Origin: Craterostigma plantagineum
Lineage: Eukaryota; Streptophyta; Magnoliopsida; Lamiales; Linderniaceae
NCBI GenBank assembly: GCA_027422505.1
Contig: JAPQWV010000017.1
Location: 13,827,501 to 13,891,500, forward strand
Length of the DNA: 64,000 nt
Direction of reading: 5' to 3'
The notes beneath the pieces are model-generated. The model was given only the letters and a program-made list of their open reading frames with translations, was not told the DNA's origin and ran no database searches. This document shows, in pieces, positions 41,095-53,466 of the stretch. Every line of letters starts with the position of its first letter. The first letter of the stretch is position 1. The translations under genes were made by a program, and so were the position numbers.

Positions 41095-41935
41095 ATGATC
41101 TCAACCGCCCTGCTCCGACTTGCTGATGAAGCAGCACTCACCAAAATTGACGGACGCATGGATTATGGGTTCCCATGGTTCAGTCAGACCAAACTGAACC
41201 TAACCCCTGAATATAGCCGAGTGTTAGTGAAGATTTCAAGTCCATCAGTCTCATATTTGGCAATGCTTGACAAGACCGAAGAACAGACGATACACATACC
41301 CTCACCTCACAGAACATTCGGGTCATCCCATATAGGTACAGGAGTTGATTGTTTATTAGTTCCCGGGTAGAAGTCGCCTCATATGGTCCAACGGCGCATG
41401 CACAACCGAGCCATACCCACTCATCGGTCTCCCAATAGACCGATGTTTCATAAAATCACGGGGAGCCGCGTAAGCTATCACCGTTTCACTTGGAAGCGGG
41501 AGATATTGAATTAAAAGGTAGTTAGCCCATACCACTGAACTTTCTTGAACACATCGAGTCTAGGTGTCCTCATTCCTAAAAGTTTTATATATTTTTTAAG
41601 ACACATACACCTTTTCTCATCTGGATTTTGTGGCCAGATCTGAACTTCCGTAGACATGTCATTCTGAGACATGCTTCGATGATCGGAAGGAAGTCCTGCC
41701 GTTGCAATGTCAAAACAATAGCGGTTTCAGGCCATCGTCTGTGAGCTACGCTACTGGACTGATGTTAACGGAATGCCTATGTGGCTCCGGTTCTAAGCCC
41801 TGTTCTCCCAGGCCGTGTCTCAGAGTTTAACTCTGAACACATGTCGACGGATTGCCTTAGTGGCTTCACCAGGTTATTACCCAACCTGAGCACCCACCAT
41901 CCGCCGCGCGTACCACTCTGAAGACGGGCCCTCAT
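41095..41935 (+). other. SV-D 3' internal region, unrecognised
   Basis: Holds a 91-codon open stretch (41095-41370, MISTALLRLADEAALTKIDG) with no similarity I can name, then noncoding sequence up to the solo LTR. It may be a relic of the element's third ORF or a captured fragment. CTCAT at 41931-41935 is the TSD of the solo LTR. Confidence 0.35.
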
Positions 41936-43142
41936 TGTAATGACCCTCATTTTCTGATAAATAGTTTGGCGGATTTTCGCAACGACAGCCGCGAAAGCCC
42001 ATTTTATAAAAATTTTCCTAAGATTAAATTATCAAACACTCGAAAGTCAGTTACGGAATCCACATATTATAAAAGTCTGGTCTCAAATCATTAAAACACA
42101 TAACACTGGAATTATATAACGCATACTACGACAATCCACAGGTCGCATCATGTACCGCCCCGCCCTCAAAAATCCATGGAGTCACCGCTATCAGCCCGCC
42201 TCAGCCGCGACGTACTTCAACGTCGGACTCGGATGTACCTACAACACGTAAACTGAGTTCCTTGCTCAGTAGGTGAAACATGCATGAATGTAGCGTGCTC
42301 TCACCCCCAAACCCGAATACCTCACAATAAATGCACGCTCAAATTTTTATTTATTTTTTCATCTCAATCTAATACACAACAAATCTCGACAGGGCCCTAA
42401 GTTAGACTCGGCACCACGCGCGCACAACAAAAATACGGGATCAGGGGATTTTCAGACTCGGGTAGCCTACAGAAGTCACTCACGTTAGGTCGCTCCTTCC
42501 CGAGGTTCCGCCCGTTCCCACGGTAGCCTACTCTAGTTACGCATAGGGTACACCAGGTCACTCACGTTAGGTTACCCTACCAGGTGGCTCTTTCCGATAA
42601 TAAACAACGGGTAGACAGGTCACTCACGTTTGCCTCCCGAGTGGCGCCTGAGTACTAACCTCAATTCTATTACAAAGTCCACAACCAATTATCTATCACA
42701 TTCTACCCCACTCGTCAACACTTTTAAAATACCAACGTATCAATACGGTCACCACCTCTCGCTTGATATGTAATGCATATGATGTGCAAATGAAATACAA
42801 CATCACACTAACCACGTTTCTCTCCTTTCGCTAAAAATTCAACTAAATGCCACACTCAACAATAGCGAATCTGACAACTTATTTTTAACACCAAAAATTG
42901 ACACTCGTCCAAGAATTTATTTTATCACTAACATAATTTCACTTCAAAGGTATAGTTAACGACGAATATTATTATCCCCGAAATCAATTTTAGGAGTCCA
43001 AAATATAATCGAAATTATTTCTACCCATTCAAAAATATGTTATTTTATTTATTTACTTATTATTATTATTTTTACTATTGTATATCCTTTTTTTTTTAAA
43101 ATGCCAACTACGAAGATTATTTCTACCCATTCGAAAATATTA

Positions 43143-43176
<34 letters not shown>

Positions 43177-43481
43177 CACTATTATAATGTTTTTTAAAAA
43201 TGCCAACTAGGAAGATTGTTTCTAATCATTCGAAAATATTATTATTATTTTTTAAACATCAACCCCGAAATATTGAAGCTTGTCAAGTTATTCGAAAAAT
43301 TAAGTTACAAAATTGGAAAGAATTTAAATTACCTCAAAAAAATGTTTAATCGTTCCAAAACTATTCCTAGGCCGAGAATTTTGTTTCTTCCTCCTAACAT
43401 CCACACGATTTCATAAAGAATATAAACGAAACATAAACCCAAAATCTAAAATCTCTCACCCCAAAGCATTTCATATCAACG

Positions 43482-43541
<60 letters not shown>

Positions 43542-45354
43542 TTAAGTGTATAACAAAGCTCCCTATACACTGTCTAAGTAACACAAGATATCGGCATCAC
43601 GTGCTTCATAGAACGTTTATATAAATACGTAAAAATGATATACGCACAAAACATCAAACTTTATTGATGAGTTGAAGGTGAATTATCGCCTACAAACCGA
43701 ACACCAAATAATAGTTTACGTGCCGTAGGTGAGTTTCACCTACTTTTCCTCCAAATACAGTCAGTCAGCCCGGAGATCTGGTGAATTCTCTAAATGACGA
43801 ACCTCTGGACATGTCAATGTTCCCACATTAGTATATTTACTAAGTCTCGTAAGCCTCGAATTCCCAAACACTAAATATCGAAAGCCTTTAGACTAGGAAG
43901 AACAATATTTATATATTACCATTCTTCTTAAACCTCATAATATCGGAAAGTACTATATATTCTTCATCCTATCCGTCACGAATACTTTCAAAGATTTATA
44001 CTATATAAATACCAAAATTATTTTCTTAATTAACACACCATGTGAATTGCCGAAAGCTCCAAGGTGCTAATCTAATCTGCCGTAAACATTTCTAAACTTA
44101 AATGAGTCAAACCCTAATATAAATACACCTGAAATTATGTCTGCAAATACTAATAGGTACCCAACATATGTCAAAGTGAATCTAACCCCAATATACAATC
44201 ATGATAACTTCTCTTAATTCATAATAACAAGATATTCAAAACTCACTTGTTCATGCCGAAACTATATAGTACCAAACACATATACTAAATTAATTACATA
44301 TAGAAATACCGGTTCTTAGTATTACAGATAGTAAACAAAAGTATAACTTCTACTATGACTTACACGTTGACGACATGGAGTTGTTGACATGATGATGATG
44401 TGCAACATGGAGAACGAACTGATGGTTCAAATGTTTAGTGTGGTATCTTATCAAGAATGAATGGAGAATGGATTGTGTAGAGTGGGATCTTATAAGAAAC
44501 GAAATAGAGAATTCATCAATGGTTTAGGTGAGATCTTATCAAGATCAAATAGGGTTTGATGTCGTTCATTTCTTTTTCTTTGATAATGAATGGGAGATTT
44601 CTAATGCCTATCTTTTAAGTAATGGTCGTCACCAATTTTGCATTAACTTTCTACCTTGAGTACACTTTCGAAAGATTTGTTCTCATTCCCTTTATGACGT
44701 ATGATGATAAGTAAAGAAGTTGATGTTTTACTAACCCTTGTCTTGTTTGTTTAACTTGTACTAAGTTATTATTAATTTAGTTTTTCCCCAATGTGTAAAG
44801 TCCTTTGATGGGTTAATATACTACACATTAATACACATGTGTTTGTGGACATATCTATATGGATATATATAATATTATACCTAATCATGCCTATCAATCG
44901 CTAAATGACATCCAAGTAGTACTATGTCCTTTACTAGATTAATATTTATCATATATATGAGTATGTAGGCATATAATGTATCTGAAAGTTTCACCTCATG
45001 AGCTAAGTAATATTAAATATCCTCACTCACATATGGTATTCAAATATTCTCTCGTCATTATTTAATCACTTGAGTAGAAGTGTAATACTAACTACACATG
45101 TAAATATCATGTGTAACACAATCCAAGCATGTTACTAGACATACGTCTCTATCTTTATCCATTTTATTAATACTATTATCATGTTATAATTATTTTTTAT
45201 TATATATATATATTTAATTTTTATTTATTTCGAATTCTAATTTATTTCTATTTAATTATCAAGCTTCAAATATTCGGAAATCTTGCCAATTCTATGTTAG
45301 ATATATCACTAAATTATATTAATAACCCCGTATTAAATTTTTACGGGTATTACA
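41936..45354 (-). mobile_element. Gypsy solo LTR (3419 bp) inserted in SV-D
   Basis: Starts TGTAATGACCC and ends ACGGGTATTACA, with perfect 5-bp duplications CTCAT at 41931-41935 and 45355-45359. No internal element sequence remains, so it is a solo LTR left by LTR-LTR recombination. By homology to GY-A its transcript sense is minus. It has GTAGGT donor-like (43743-43738), hairpin CTGAG/CTCAG (42253-42269) and TTGTAG acceptor-like (42240) features. An (AT)n run lies at 43487-43539. Confidence 0.9.
43487..43539. repeat. (AT)n microsatellite
   Basis: About 26 uninterrupted AT dinucleotides inside the solo LTR. A likely length-variable site. Confidence 0.95.
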
Positions 45355-46078
45355 CTCATGCAATTGATGGAAAAATCTGAAGGAGCCCAAGCACATTTTT
45401 GGAAAAACGCACCCCACGCTTCCGTGAGTACCAATCAACTCCACCTTCTTCTGGAGCCGAACAAGTTTCCTCGACGCCGAGTCAGACAACTTCCTTCGAT
45501 GAAAACCAATCTGACGCCGAACCAACCAACTCCACTTCTTGTCCTGACGACGCGATCTTCTTGCAAAAGACAATGCCCCATTTGATCCATCGCATGACGA
45601 TCTCCCCAACTCGATCATCATGAGGGGGGGAGTAGCACTAAAGCAAAATGGGAGCAATACTATGACGTAAGTGCAAGATAGGTCAGAAAATGCTGAATCT
45701 CAAACGCTATCAGATAATCAAGCAAACACCATAGACTTCAAAGATCAAAGTTGCCGCCTCGTGTACAACTCTCCCCATTTAAAGAGAACTCCCCAATCCC
45801 AACACAAGGTTGAACTAATGTAGGGGGAGTTGTAACTATTGATGGGAGAGATCGAATACAAAGAGACGATCCGACAAGCAGCTTCGAGAAGAGAAGTTCA
45901 AAACATGGTGAGCTTGGATCTCCTAAAGAAGAGGTCACAAGACAAGATAAAGGAGGAGGAGATTGAAGAAGAACACGCACACACACGCTTTCGCCACATA
46001 TCCTTTGATACGTGTTCTTTGAGGACTCAAGATTATTACAAGACCAAGATGACAAGCGCTAAATTGCAAATTGAATAC
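45355..46078 (+). pseudogene. SV-D 3' ORF remnant and 3' untranslated region
   Basis: 45399-45623 encodes a Ser/Thr/Pro-rich acidic peptide (TPPSSGAEQVSSTPSQTTSF) that parallels minus-strand sequence in SV-G near 61190-61270. So a third ORF end is shared by SV-D and SV-G. GGGGGAG boxes follow at 45622-45633 and 45822-45830. A short Glu/Lys-rich frame (45839-46096) runs through the PPT, so I doubt it is translated. The first five bases are the solo-LTR TSD. Confidence 0.5.
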
Positions 46079-46090
46079 AAAGGGGGAGAT
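46079..46090 (+). promoter_or_regulatory. SV-D polypurine tract AAAGGGGGAGAT
   Basis: Abuts the 3' LTR. Same as in the inverted SV-B copy. Confidence 0.92.
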
Positions 46091-46424
46091 TGTTAGGATT
46101 ATTTTATTGTGTTCAATTAAATTAGGTCATCTTAATCTTGTAATTAATTTAAGTGACCTGAGCTTTAATGTTTTAGAGCCCAGTGATTTTATTTTTGTAA
46201 TGGGCTTATATGGGCCCAAGTATTATATAACAACATGTGGTATAAATACTAAAACCCTAACATATAGTTAGGTGTCCTTGTGTGTGTTTTTTTATTCTAG
46301 AGAGATAATTTTTGAGCCTCCATCTTATCCTCTCAAGCACCCCACACCATTTGCATTGATTTCTTGATTATTTGTGTGGTAAGTCCATCCTAAGTTAGAT
46401 TGTTTGGTGTAATACGGACCAACA
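46091..46424 (+). mobile_element. SV-D 3' LTR (334 bp)
   Basis: Partner of 37440-37772, TGTTAGG...ACCAACA, with GGTATAAATAC as TATA box. TSD AGCTT follows. Element plus nested LTR spans 9.0 kb; without the nested solo LTR it is about 5.6 kb. Confidence 0.92.
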
Positions 46425-46777
46425 AGCTTTCTTAATAGCTGGATCTTACTCCTACGCGTCTTCCTCGAGGCATTTGTCTTAAAATGAGGAATTTTTATTG
46501 CTGAAGTAGAGCCTATTTCGAATTAGTGCTTCTAAAAGTGGTAGGCTGAAGAGAACATGTAGAAGCAATTACTTGAAGAGAAGAAACAGCTCTTTTATTC
46601 TACTAGTGTCTTTTATTTGTACATAAGGAGATATGTTCTTAGAAGCATTCAAAATCAACGGGCTCCTTCTCTATTTTTAAACTAGACACTCCCGCCTTCG
46701 AGTCTAATGCTGGCCATACGCTACCTGTAAACGTAAGCGAATCAGGATTAGAGTTAGAATTTTTTTAAAGTATTATT
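46425..46777 (-). pseudogene. SV-C gag segment continuing after SV-D
   Basis: After the TSD, frame-broken minus-strand sequence matches SV-A 1560-1790 (for example the block around FFSSSNYCF-like and the regions flanking the AYSAI domain). It joins the gag tail at 37417 across SV-D. Confidence 0.65.
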
Positions 46778-47964
46778 TTAACGTTTTTGATCTTTTGAAG
46801 GCAATTTTTCTTTCTTCATGCTTTTTAGATTGATCTTATTAGTTGAGGGAGTAGCGTGAGAAGCAGTTCGTGAAATGGAGGAAGCTTTGTGAGTTTCCAT
46901 CTCCTTTAGGAATAGTTTCTTTTCAGCTTCAAAATTCTCTCTTTCTTTCCCTAACGAGGCTCTTAACTCTTCTATTTTCCTAACTATAGGAGGGATGTAG
47001 AGAGAATTTTCGGAATTATGATTTTGAACTTCCTCACTCGCAGAATGATCTTCAGGAAGATAAAACATGTCAAAGCTCCAACCCTTGGGAGGTTCCAAGT
47101 TTTGTCGCTTTAATTCAATTCAGTGTAGGAATAGGGAATTTAAGCTATAGTTTTGGCTTTTTCTTGGCTTTTTCTAACTCATAAGTTTCTTTTGCCCCAA
47201 TAAAAACCATAAGAGAGGTTAGTCCGAGACCCATGTATTTGATATCGTAGAGTTGTTTACAGTCAATTTTCTTCAAGTGACACGGGTCCCAAAACCTAAG
47301 CCATACTTATAATCATAAAATTCTAAGTCCTTGGGCTGATTAAAAAATATAGTCTGTTCAATATGTCCCTTTATCATATAAGATCATCTAATTTTTTAAT
47401 TTTTGCGTATAACTTCTTACGCTGTTCTCCTAATAGAGAAAGTTGTTTTCCACCGTTATTTTGGCGGCTTTACAGGTGATCTTTCATTAGTTCACAAACC
47501 TTAGCATTTGATTGATCTAATTGGGTTTCTAGGTTGGTGACCTTAGTAGTTGCTTTCGTTAACCTACAATTGAGGTCAGCTTTCTCATTGAGATTTCTAA
47601 TCAAACAATTGTAGTTATTTTCTAACCTGTCTTCTAGTTCCTTAATTTTTACGTTATGCTGCTCTATCTGAGGCTTTGTAGTCTCACTAGAATGTAAGCT
47701 GTTAGTAAGTTCTTCTATTTTTGAACTAGAGCTCCTAAGTTTTGATTCGAGGCTAGCGATTTTCTCCTGAGACTTAGATAGTTTCTTTTCTACTTCCTCT
47801 GCGCTTTTCTGCTCACGTTTCATGTTAGTGTATGCTAGTTGATACGATTCTAACATGGTCAATAATGTGGAAGGAGAAACTACCTCCTGAGAAGATTCGG
47901 ATTCTTGGTCTTCGTCCGTCTGGTTGGTGGTTTCGGCGTCAGAATACTCGTCCAGGCGGGCCAA
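46778..47964 (-). pseudogene. gag: SV-C gag coiled coil and distal domain
   Basis: Minus strand. 47964-47470 is open: coiled coil with TLLTMLESYQLAYTNMKREQ, KLSKSQEKIASLESKLRSSS and CLIRNLNEKADLNCRLTKAT. 47098-46778 gives EPPKGWSFDMFYLPEDHS and SLYIPPIVRKIEELRASLGK. The 370 bp between is frame-broken. It corresponds to SV-A 300-1550, and 47470-47964 keeps about 165 codons of clear heptad pattern. Confidence 0.78.
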
Positions 47965-48625
47965 AGGGCTAGATTCTCTTCCTCTGAGCTAGATGTATCC
48001 TCGAGCCAGTGGTCTTGTTTTGCCATTAGAGCCACTCCAGCTTCCTTTTCTTTGTGAGTTGAAGCTTCCTGGAGTAGTAGTTGGCGTCTCTCTTCTTTGG
48101 GAGAGTGCATTATCTGGCATAATGACCTGGTTTCCCGCATTTAAAGCACTTGGTCGGCTCTTTGGCGTTTTTGACTTCGGAGGTGTCAGGTCCACGTTCT
48201 TTGTTCTTTAAGCTTGAGGTCCGAAGTCGATTGGCTGATGATGAGGACTTCTTGAAGTATTGTTTGCTCATCATTTTTTCAATTACCGCCAACTGCTCTC
48301 CCAGCGATTTCATGTTGGGCTCCATGTATGAGTCTGATTCGTGTTCAGACTCTGAAGGGGTAGGAGGCTTGTTGATCTTCTCTTTTTGTGATTTTGAGCT
48401 TCTCTTCTCTGTGACTAGGGCAACCGTGTTGCGATAAGTTTGCCCTTCTGCTCCTTCTGAATCTCGCTTATATCTTCCTCGTGCTGTGCAAGATTGTCGA
48501 ACATGGCGTGGATATCAAACTCGTCAAGGTCTTTATTTTGTCGGATTTGAGTGGATATCTTCTTCCATTCTAAGGGCAGAGAGGAAAGAAATCGTATGTT
48601 GGTTTCCCATCGTTGAAAGTGTCAT
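47880..48625 (-). pseudogene. gag: SV-C gag: UBN2 end, linker and CCHC knuckle
   Basis: Minus strand from about 48625: RWETNIRFLSSLPLEWKKIS, then TQIRQNKDLDEFDIHAMFDN (end of the Copia capsid/UBN2 domain). TVALVTEKRSSKSQKEKINK, MKSLGEQLAVIEKMMSKQYF and CFKCGKPGHYAR follow. The last knuckle part is altered by a frame change (SLCQIM is read after YAR). The N-terminal capsid is lost at 48625, where unrelated LTR-like sequence begins. It supplies the family pattern used for SV-A. Confidence 0.8.
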
Positions 48626-49560
48626 AGTGGAGTTGATGTCCCCGACTCGACTAGACTCGCATCAGCCTTTAACGCAACATTGGCTCATCTAATCTTATGG
48701 AAGTCACGTGAAACGCGAATTTATCTAATAAGAGTTTCAACTATCTTTGTCTCAGTCATTGACCCTCACGGCTAACCCTGCTTATTGGGTATAACTGCCT
48801 ATGTGTGACTTATCAACTTATGCTCAAATCGCACTGAATGTACCGCCTCTTGCTGCCATACGCTTCGTGGGGGCCGGACTGGTATGACGAGCGGCGTCCA
48901 AGATGCACCCGAGACTCTAACACTGTGGCGTGATATACGACGCCAACTTACTCGGAACAAATCGCAAAACTCCCCAGTGCTAGACATCTCAAGCATCATA
49001 GAAGACAGAAATCTAATTCCATTACCCACTTAGTATTTATCAAACGGGAGAATAAACCATCTCACATAAGAGCACATAGAACATGCATATCATTCAAAAA
49101 CCAACGCGCACGTAGGTAGTAAATTAACCCTAGGACAATAAACTACAAGACAACACAAGCGGGTTGTGTCTAATCTATCCCTAGTACATGCGTCTTCAAA
49201 AGACCTCGGGTCGTTGCATGGGTCTTGAAGTCGTCAAACGTCCTTCGTCACTTGAACGGCCTCAAAGTCACCGAACTTCCACCACCTTATCACCGCTGGG
49301 GGGTTGTTAACCATCAAATGGGTCCTCGTGTTCGTATTTAAGCTAATCTAGTAAAAGTACAAATTTCAATACGGGGGGATAATAAGTCCCGGACAACCCG
49401 TATAAAACATATACAACCCGGGGGGACGTAACCCTTAACAAATAACCCGGAAACCAAATTCCTAAACTCGCAAGTGCGCCTTAAATCACATTCATAACGA
49501 GCACATTGACAGTTAGCTGATTTTTAAAATTTGGCCTTAAACGGGCCAAGCCCATTAAAA
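48626..49560 (-). mobile_element. Probable Gypsy LTR remnant
   Basis: No ORF of interest. Short CG-containing words and phrases such as GTGACTTATCAACTTATGC and TACCGCCTC resemble other long Gypsy LTRs here, but no TG/CA border, PBS or PPT is visible. Assignment is by texture and neighbourhood only. Confidence 0.35.
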
Positions 49561-49868
49561 GGCCCGTTAAGGCTTTGAACGTGAAGCCCTAACGCAGCAG
49601 TCGTGACTCAATTCGCTCAGCCGTCAAAACAAGCAGGAGAGCCACGACGGAGCATGCCACTGGTGTGGAGGCCCGGCCGAAGCCGGAACCGACGGCGGCG
49701 GCGGCGACGCGCCGCGCGCAACGCGATATTTCAACCCGCGCAGAATTTTGCCGCGGCTGATCTGGTTCCGTCGCTGTCGCTCGGCGCAGCTGCGCCACCT
49801 TGGAACGGCGCCGGAGCCACCATGGCCGGTGCCGGACCTAGAGGTCACGGCTGATCGGGCCTGCTCCG
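49561..49868. other. GC-rich island with open frames on both strands
   Basis: Unusually GC-rich for this window, with a (GGC)n-like stretch near 49694-49712. Both strands stay open for 70-80 codons, giving Arg/Ala/Pro-rich peptides as expected from composition alone. No protein motif is recognisable. It may be a fragment of a gene's first exon carried here or a GC-rich part of an LTR. No host gene is called. Confidence 0.4.
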
Positions 49869-50214
49869 AGCAGCCCGATGGTAGTGCTTTGATTTATTAG
49901 CTGTCTTCGTAGATTGGGGCTTTTATTGTATTTGTCCTTAGTTTAGGATTTAGCTTGTTATTTATACCAAGTATATTTGGTATAAATACTCGTACAAACC
50001 TTGAGCTTAAGAGAAGTTTTTAGAAATTTGATCCGAAGGGCTGCCAAACTAATTTCTAGAGAGAGAAAGTAAGAAAATGTCATCTCAAAACAAGGTTTCT
50101 CTCTCAACATTCTTCAAAGAAGGTTTTCGATCGAAATTCAATTCTCAATAATTCTAATCGATTTCCTCAGGATTGAAGCCTAGGATCTTAGGTTGATAAA
50201 ATAGGACCTAAAAA
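49869..50214 (+). mobile_element. SV-E LTR, diverged SV-B type
   Basis: Matches the plus-sense LTR at 26840-27190 in order: TTGATTTATTAGCTGTC, GATTGGGGCTTTTATTGTAT, TTGGTATAAATACT (TATA box), TTCTAGAGAGAGAAA, and the end ATAGGACCTAAAA. It is older than SV-B, as changes are spread throughout. The left border is uncertain. Confidence 0.7.
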
Positions 50215-50760
50215 TTGTTTTCAGAGTAGATTCGTTCTGTTTTGAATCGTAAATTGTTAGAATTGGATCGAAATTTTAATTCTGATACTATTTCATCGAA
50301 GAACAGTTTGGCGCGAAATTCAATTTCAATCTGATAGTTCAATTCTGTGCTTATTTGGTTTGAATTTTTAAAGGATATTCTGATTCAGTGCTTACATGTG
50401 ATTGATTTATTTTAGGAAAGAATATCAATGAAATATCCGTTTGAGTGCTATCTTAATTGACTCTTAAATCAGTGAATAAAATGATCTATCTTTCCTTGTG
50501 CGACTTGGGATTTATATTATTGGAAAGTAATTAATTGATTGAGCTTACATGTGGAAATACTCTGACTGAGTCTATATATGGAATGTGCTGACAAATGAAT
50601 GAGATAACCGTGGAATGAAAGTAAATCTCTGATTTTTATGGTAAGTGATCATGCATGAACGTTGAACTTAATTGGGTTATTCTTGGCATGATTCTTTGAG
50701 TTAATGCACGTGATTATTGAGCTTTCTCTTGCATATTTTGTACTTAACTTTCCTTGTGAA
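50215..50760 (+). other. SV-E degenerate PBS and leader
   Basis: ATTGTTTTCAGAG at the LTR end looks like a decayed ATTGTATCAGAGC. The following 500 bp are AT-rich and noncoding, like the SV-B leader. Confidence 0.45.
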
Positions 50761-51405
50761 GTGTAGAAGCGATTATTGGTTCTATATAGAAGAAAACACT
50801 TCACGTTGAAGGGTACACAACGAACACACAAGCAAACGAAACCCTTAGAGTTATTGAGCGTTAATTTGCCATTCATTCATAGTTTGTGTTGCTCTTTCAT
50901 TTGCAAATTATGTACCTTTGAGCGATCTTTAGCAATACCCAATCCTAAAAACCCTAGTCTTCGGAGGTGATTTGACTTCGGACGTGTTGAGCGCACAAAG
51001 GAGCACGAGTGAAGTCTTTCGCACGTGGAGGGACGAATTTGGTGGATTCGGTGGCCCTTCGGTACCAAGCTGCATCCAGTCGGGAAATTGGTTTCCTAGG
51101 TAAACGACGTGGTTCGAAACTTGGCGTGCGACAGTGTAGAACGAGGTCTAGTATCCATAGTGCTTCGGTTGTGTACGGGTCAATCATTTTGTAACCAGAA
51201 CCGGTAATACCTAGTGATTTGGAACTCTTGGGGAGATCACACCCCAAGGACAGGATTAAACCCCAATTGGGGATATAACCTGTATAAAAATCCCGTCTCA
51301 CTTTACTTTCTGCTATTTACTTTTCTGTGAGACAAATTCGGAACGCCTGCAAATAACTTGGTGATATCTTTGAAACAATTTCTGAAAATAACGTGACATT
51401 TTGAA
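50761..51405 (+). mobile_element. Probable SV-F 5' LTR, left part
   Basis: Contains TCTATATAGAAG (TATA-like, near 50780) followed by an ACACA-rich start region. GGGGAGATCACACCCCAAGG and GTATAAAAATCCCGTCTCAC come later. No protein sense. Placed as SV-F LTR because the Sirevirus LTR end and PBS resume at 53467 after Gypsy LTR DNA. The left border is not resolved. Confidence 0.45.
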
Positions 51406-53466
51406 ACAGGACGATCACGCCAATGGCCTCTTACCGGGTCGCTCCGCACCAAAAGCATACACTGACAGTGCACTGGATGATCACGCCAATGGCCTCCTAT
51501 CAGGTCGCACCAAAATCTCATCCGGCGGCATGCACCTCGGGACGGTCACGCCGGAGTAGACAGATCGATCACGCCTGTCTCCGCTAGGTGCCCAGTGAGC
51601 CCAACCTCGACTCCTCTAAGAGTCACCAACACCACATCTCATTCTACCCCGTACGTCAATATCTCAGATCATTACCGTTTCACTACGGTATAACCCTCTC
51701 TCGCCCGTGATATGCATGTGCCATGCATATACATAAAATCTCATAAAATATGATTTATATAAAACGTACGTAAAACAGGTAAAATACGTAAATCACGTAA
51801 GTCACGTAAATCACAAAATCATCGAATCACATGAAAACACATAAACCACATATGTGTTTACGTATTGTAGATGGATGATCCACCTACCTGTCCTCCCGCT
51901 ATCGTCAAATAAGATGTCTGGTGTAGTCCCTATATATTGATTCTCTGAATATAATAAATATTGTTAGTATCTTAATCAACCCTCGAACTTTACAATCTAA
52001 AATAATTCTATCAGAAGTTATTAAAATATTCTAAGCTTGAGATGACCTAAATCGCCCGACTTATGGTCAACTCTAAGTCAACACCCAATTTTCCATTCAC
52101 CCGATTTGTTGTCTTTCGAATCATCCGGTTTATCATGCTAGAATCTAGTTTTGCCGAGTTTATCAAGTCATCAAATTGCCCGATCAATAGTGGAGTAGAC
52201 TTAGGTTTCGATTAAACTAATGTTGGCCGATTATTTAAGCACAAATCGCCCGATTTGTCACGCTTGGTTTCACTTTCGTAGGGTATATATTTCATCAGAA
52301 ATCGCCCGATTGCATGATGCCTTAATCGGGCAATTTGCCGTCTTAAAAGACCTAGTTTCGCCGAGCTCTTATTTTCTAGTCGAATTGCCCGATTTGCTAA
52401 TCGCTTGATTTGAGGAGCCCCTGAGTCAAATCGCCGAGTGATTCATCAATTCACCCGATCGTCCACTTCTCTTTAAATCGTCCGATTTAATCATGCATGG
52501 AGGTAGTTTCGCCGAGTGTCTTATTGACTCCAAATCGCCTGATTGAAGCTTGTAAGGGCACCTTCTATCGCCAGATTCATCACGTTGCCATCATTGTTTC
52601 GCCGAATTGTTCTTATCATCTCCACAAATCGCCCGATTCGGAATAAAATGTTAGACTATCTAAATCACCCGATTCCTATATAACGATAACTCGCCCGATT
52701 TTTTCAAAGAATTAGTAATTCTTTCGAAACCCTAAAAACAGCACTTATAAACATCATGTTAAAAATAAATTTCGATCCCAGAATATGGTACACCCTAAAA
52801 TATTTAATCGGTGAAGAACATACTGAGTTCCAAAGGCAGAACATTATAGGTTTCAACTTCCTTCGAATTAATATACTTACTCATGGACCTACTCGAATTT
52901 AGTACCTAGGGTTTTCCTAACACGGTGACCTTCGAACAGTTCTCATGATTCTCGTAAGGTTATCTGGCATTAGATAATTATTAAAATAACTTAGGTAATA
53001 TACTAAATTTAGACAACTTTCACATACCTCTTTTCGAAAATTAGGGTTTCGAAGTTGATGAAGTTCTTACACTAGCTCTTGTTCGTAGTTATGGTTTCCT
53101 TTGCTCAAGGTTATTCTCTCGTTGTTGGGGTTCTCATGTAATGTGTTAGATATGCTTGAAGGGTTCGAAGTTTGGGAGTGATTAGACAAGAATATAGGTG
53201 ACGTTACTTTCCCCCATGCTTAAGGAAATGTTATTACTTATCTAAGTAGTTTGGGCCTAGTAATATCTCCTTGGGCATTGTTATAAACAAATAAATCCTT
53301 ATAAATTTAATTGGCCCAATTTACATGGGTAAAATACCCCTTTTTGGGCCAGATTTCCTGCTTAAGTTATTCTTAGTTGGGCTCGTTCACATACCAGTTT
53401 CATTAATCAAAGATGTACAATACTAATAACATCCTAAATCCCGTATCAAAATTTATGGGCATTACA
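51406..53466 (-). mobile_element. Gypsy LTR (left-truncated) inside the SV-F LTR
   Basis: Ends TATGGGCATTACA at 53466 (minus-strand start TGTAATGCCC), like the solo LTR at 41936-45354. It has GATCACGCCAATGGCCTC twice (51412 and 51479) and a GTAGGT donor-like site (51887-51882). Many AATCGCCCGATT words lie at 52045-52700. The left end lacks the TG border and acceptor region, so about 1 kb is missing. Confidence 0.65.

Noticed and set aside
45839..46096. Independent 85-codon gene at the SV-D 3' end
   Set aside because: The frame runs through the PPT and into the LTR start, and no relative is seen in SV-G.
49603..49854. Host protein-coding exon
   Set aside because: Open frames exist on both strands as expected from high GC. 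There is no motif and no splice-supported neighbour.
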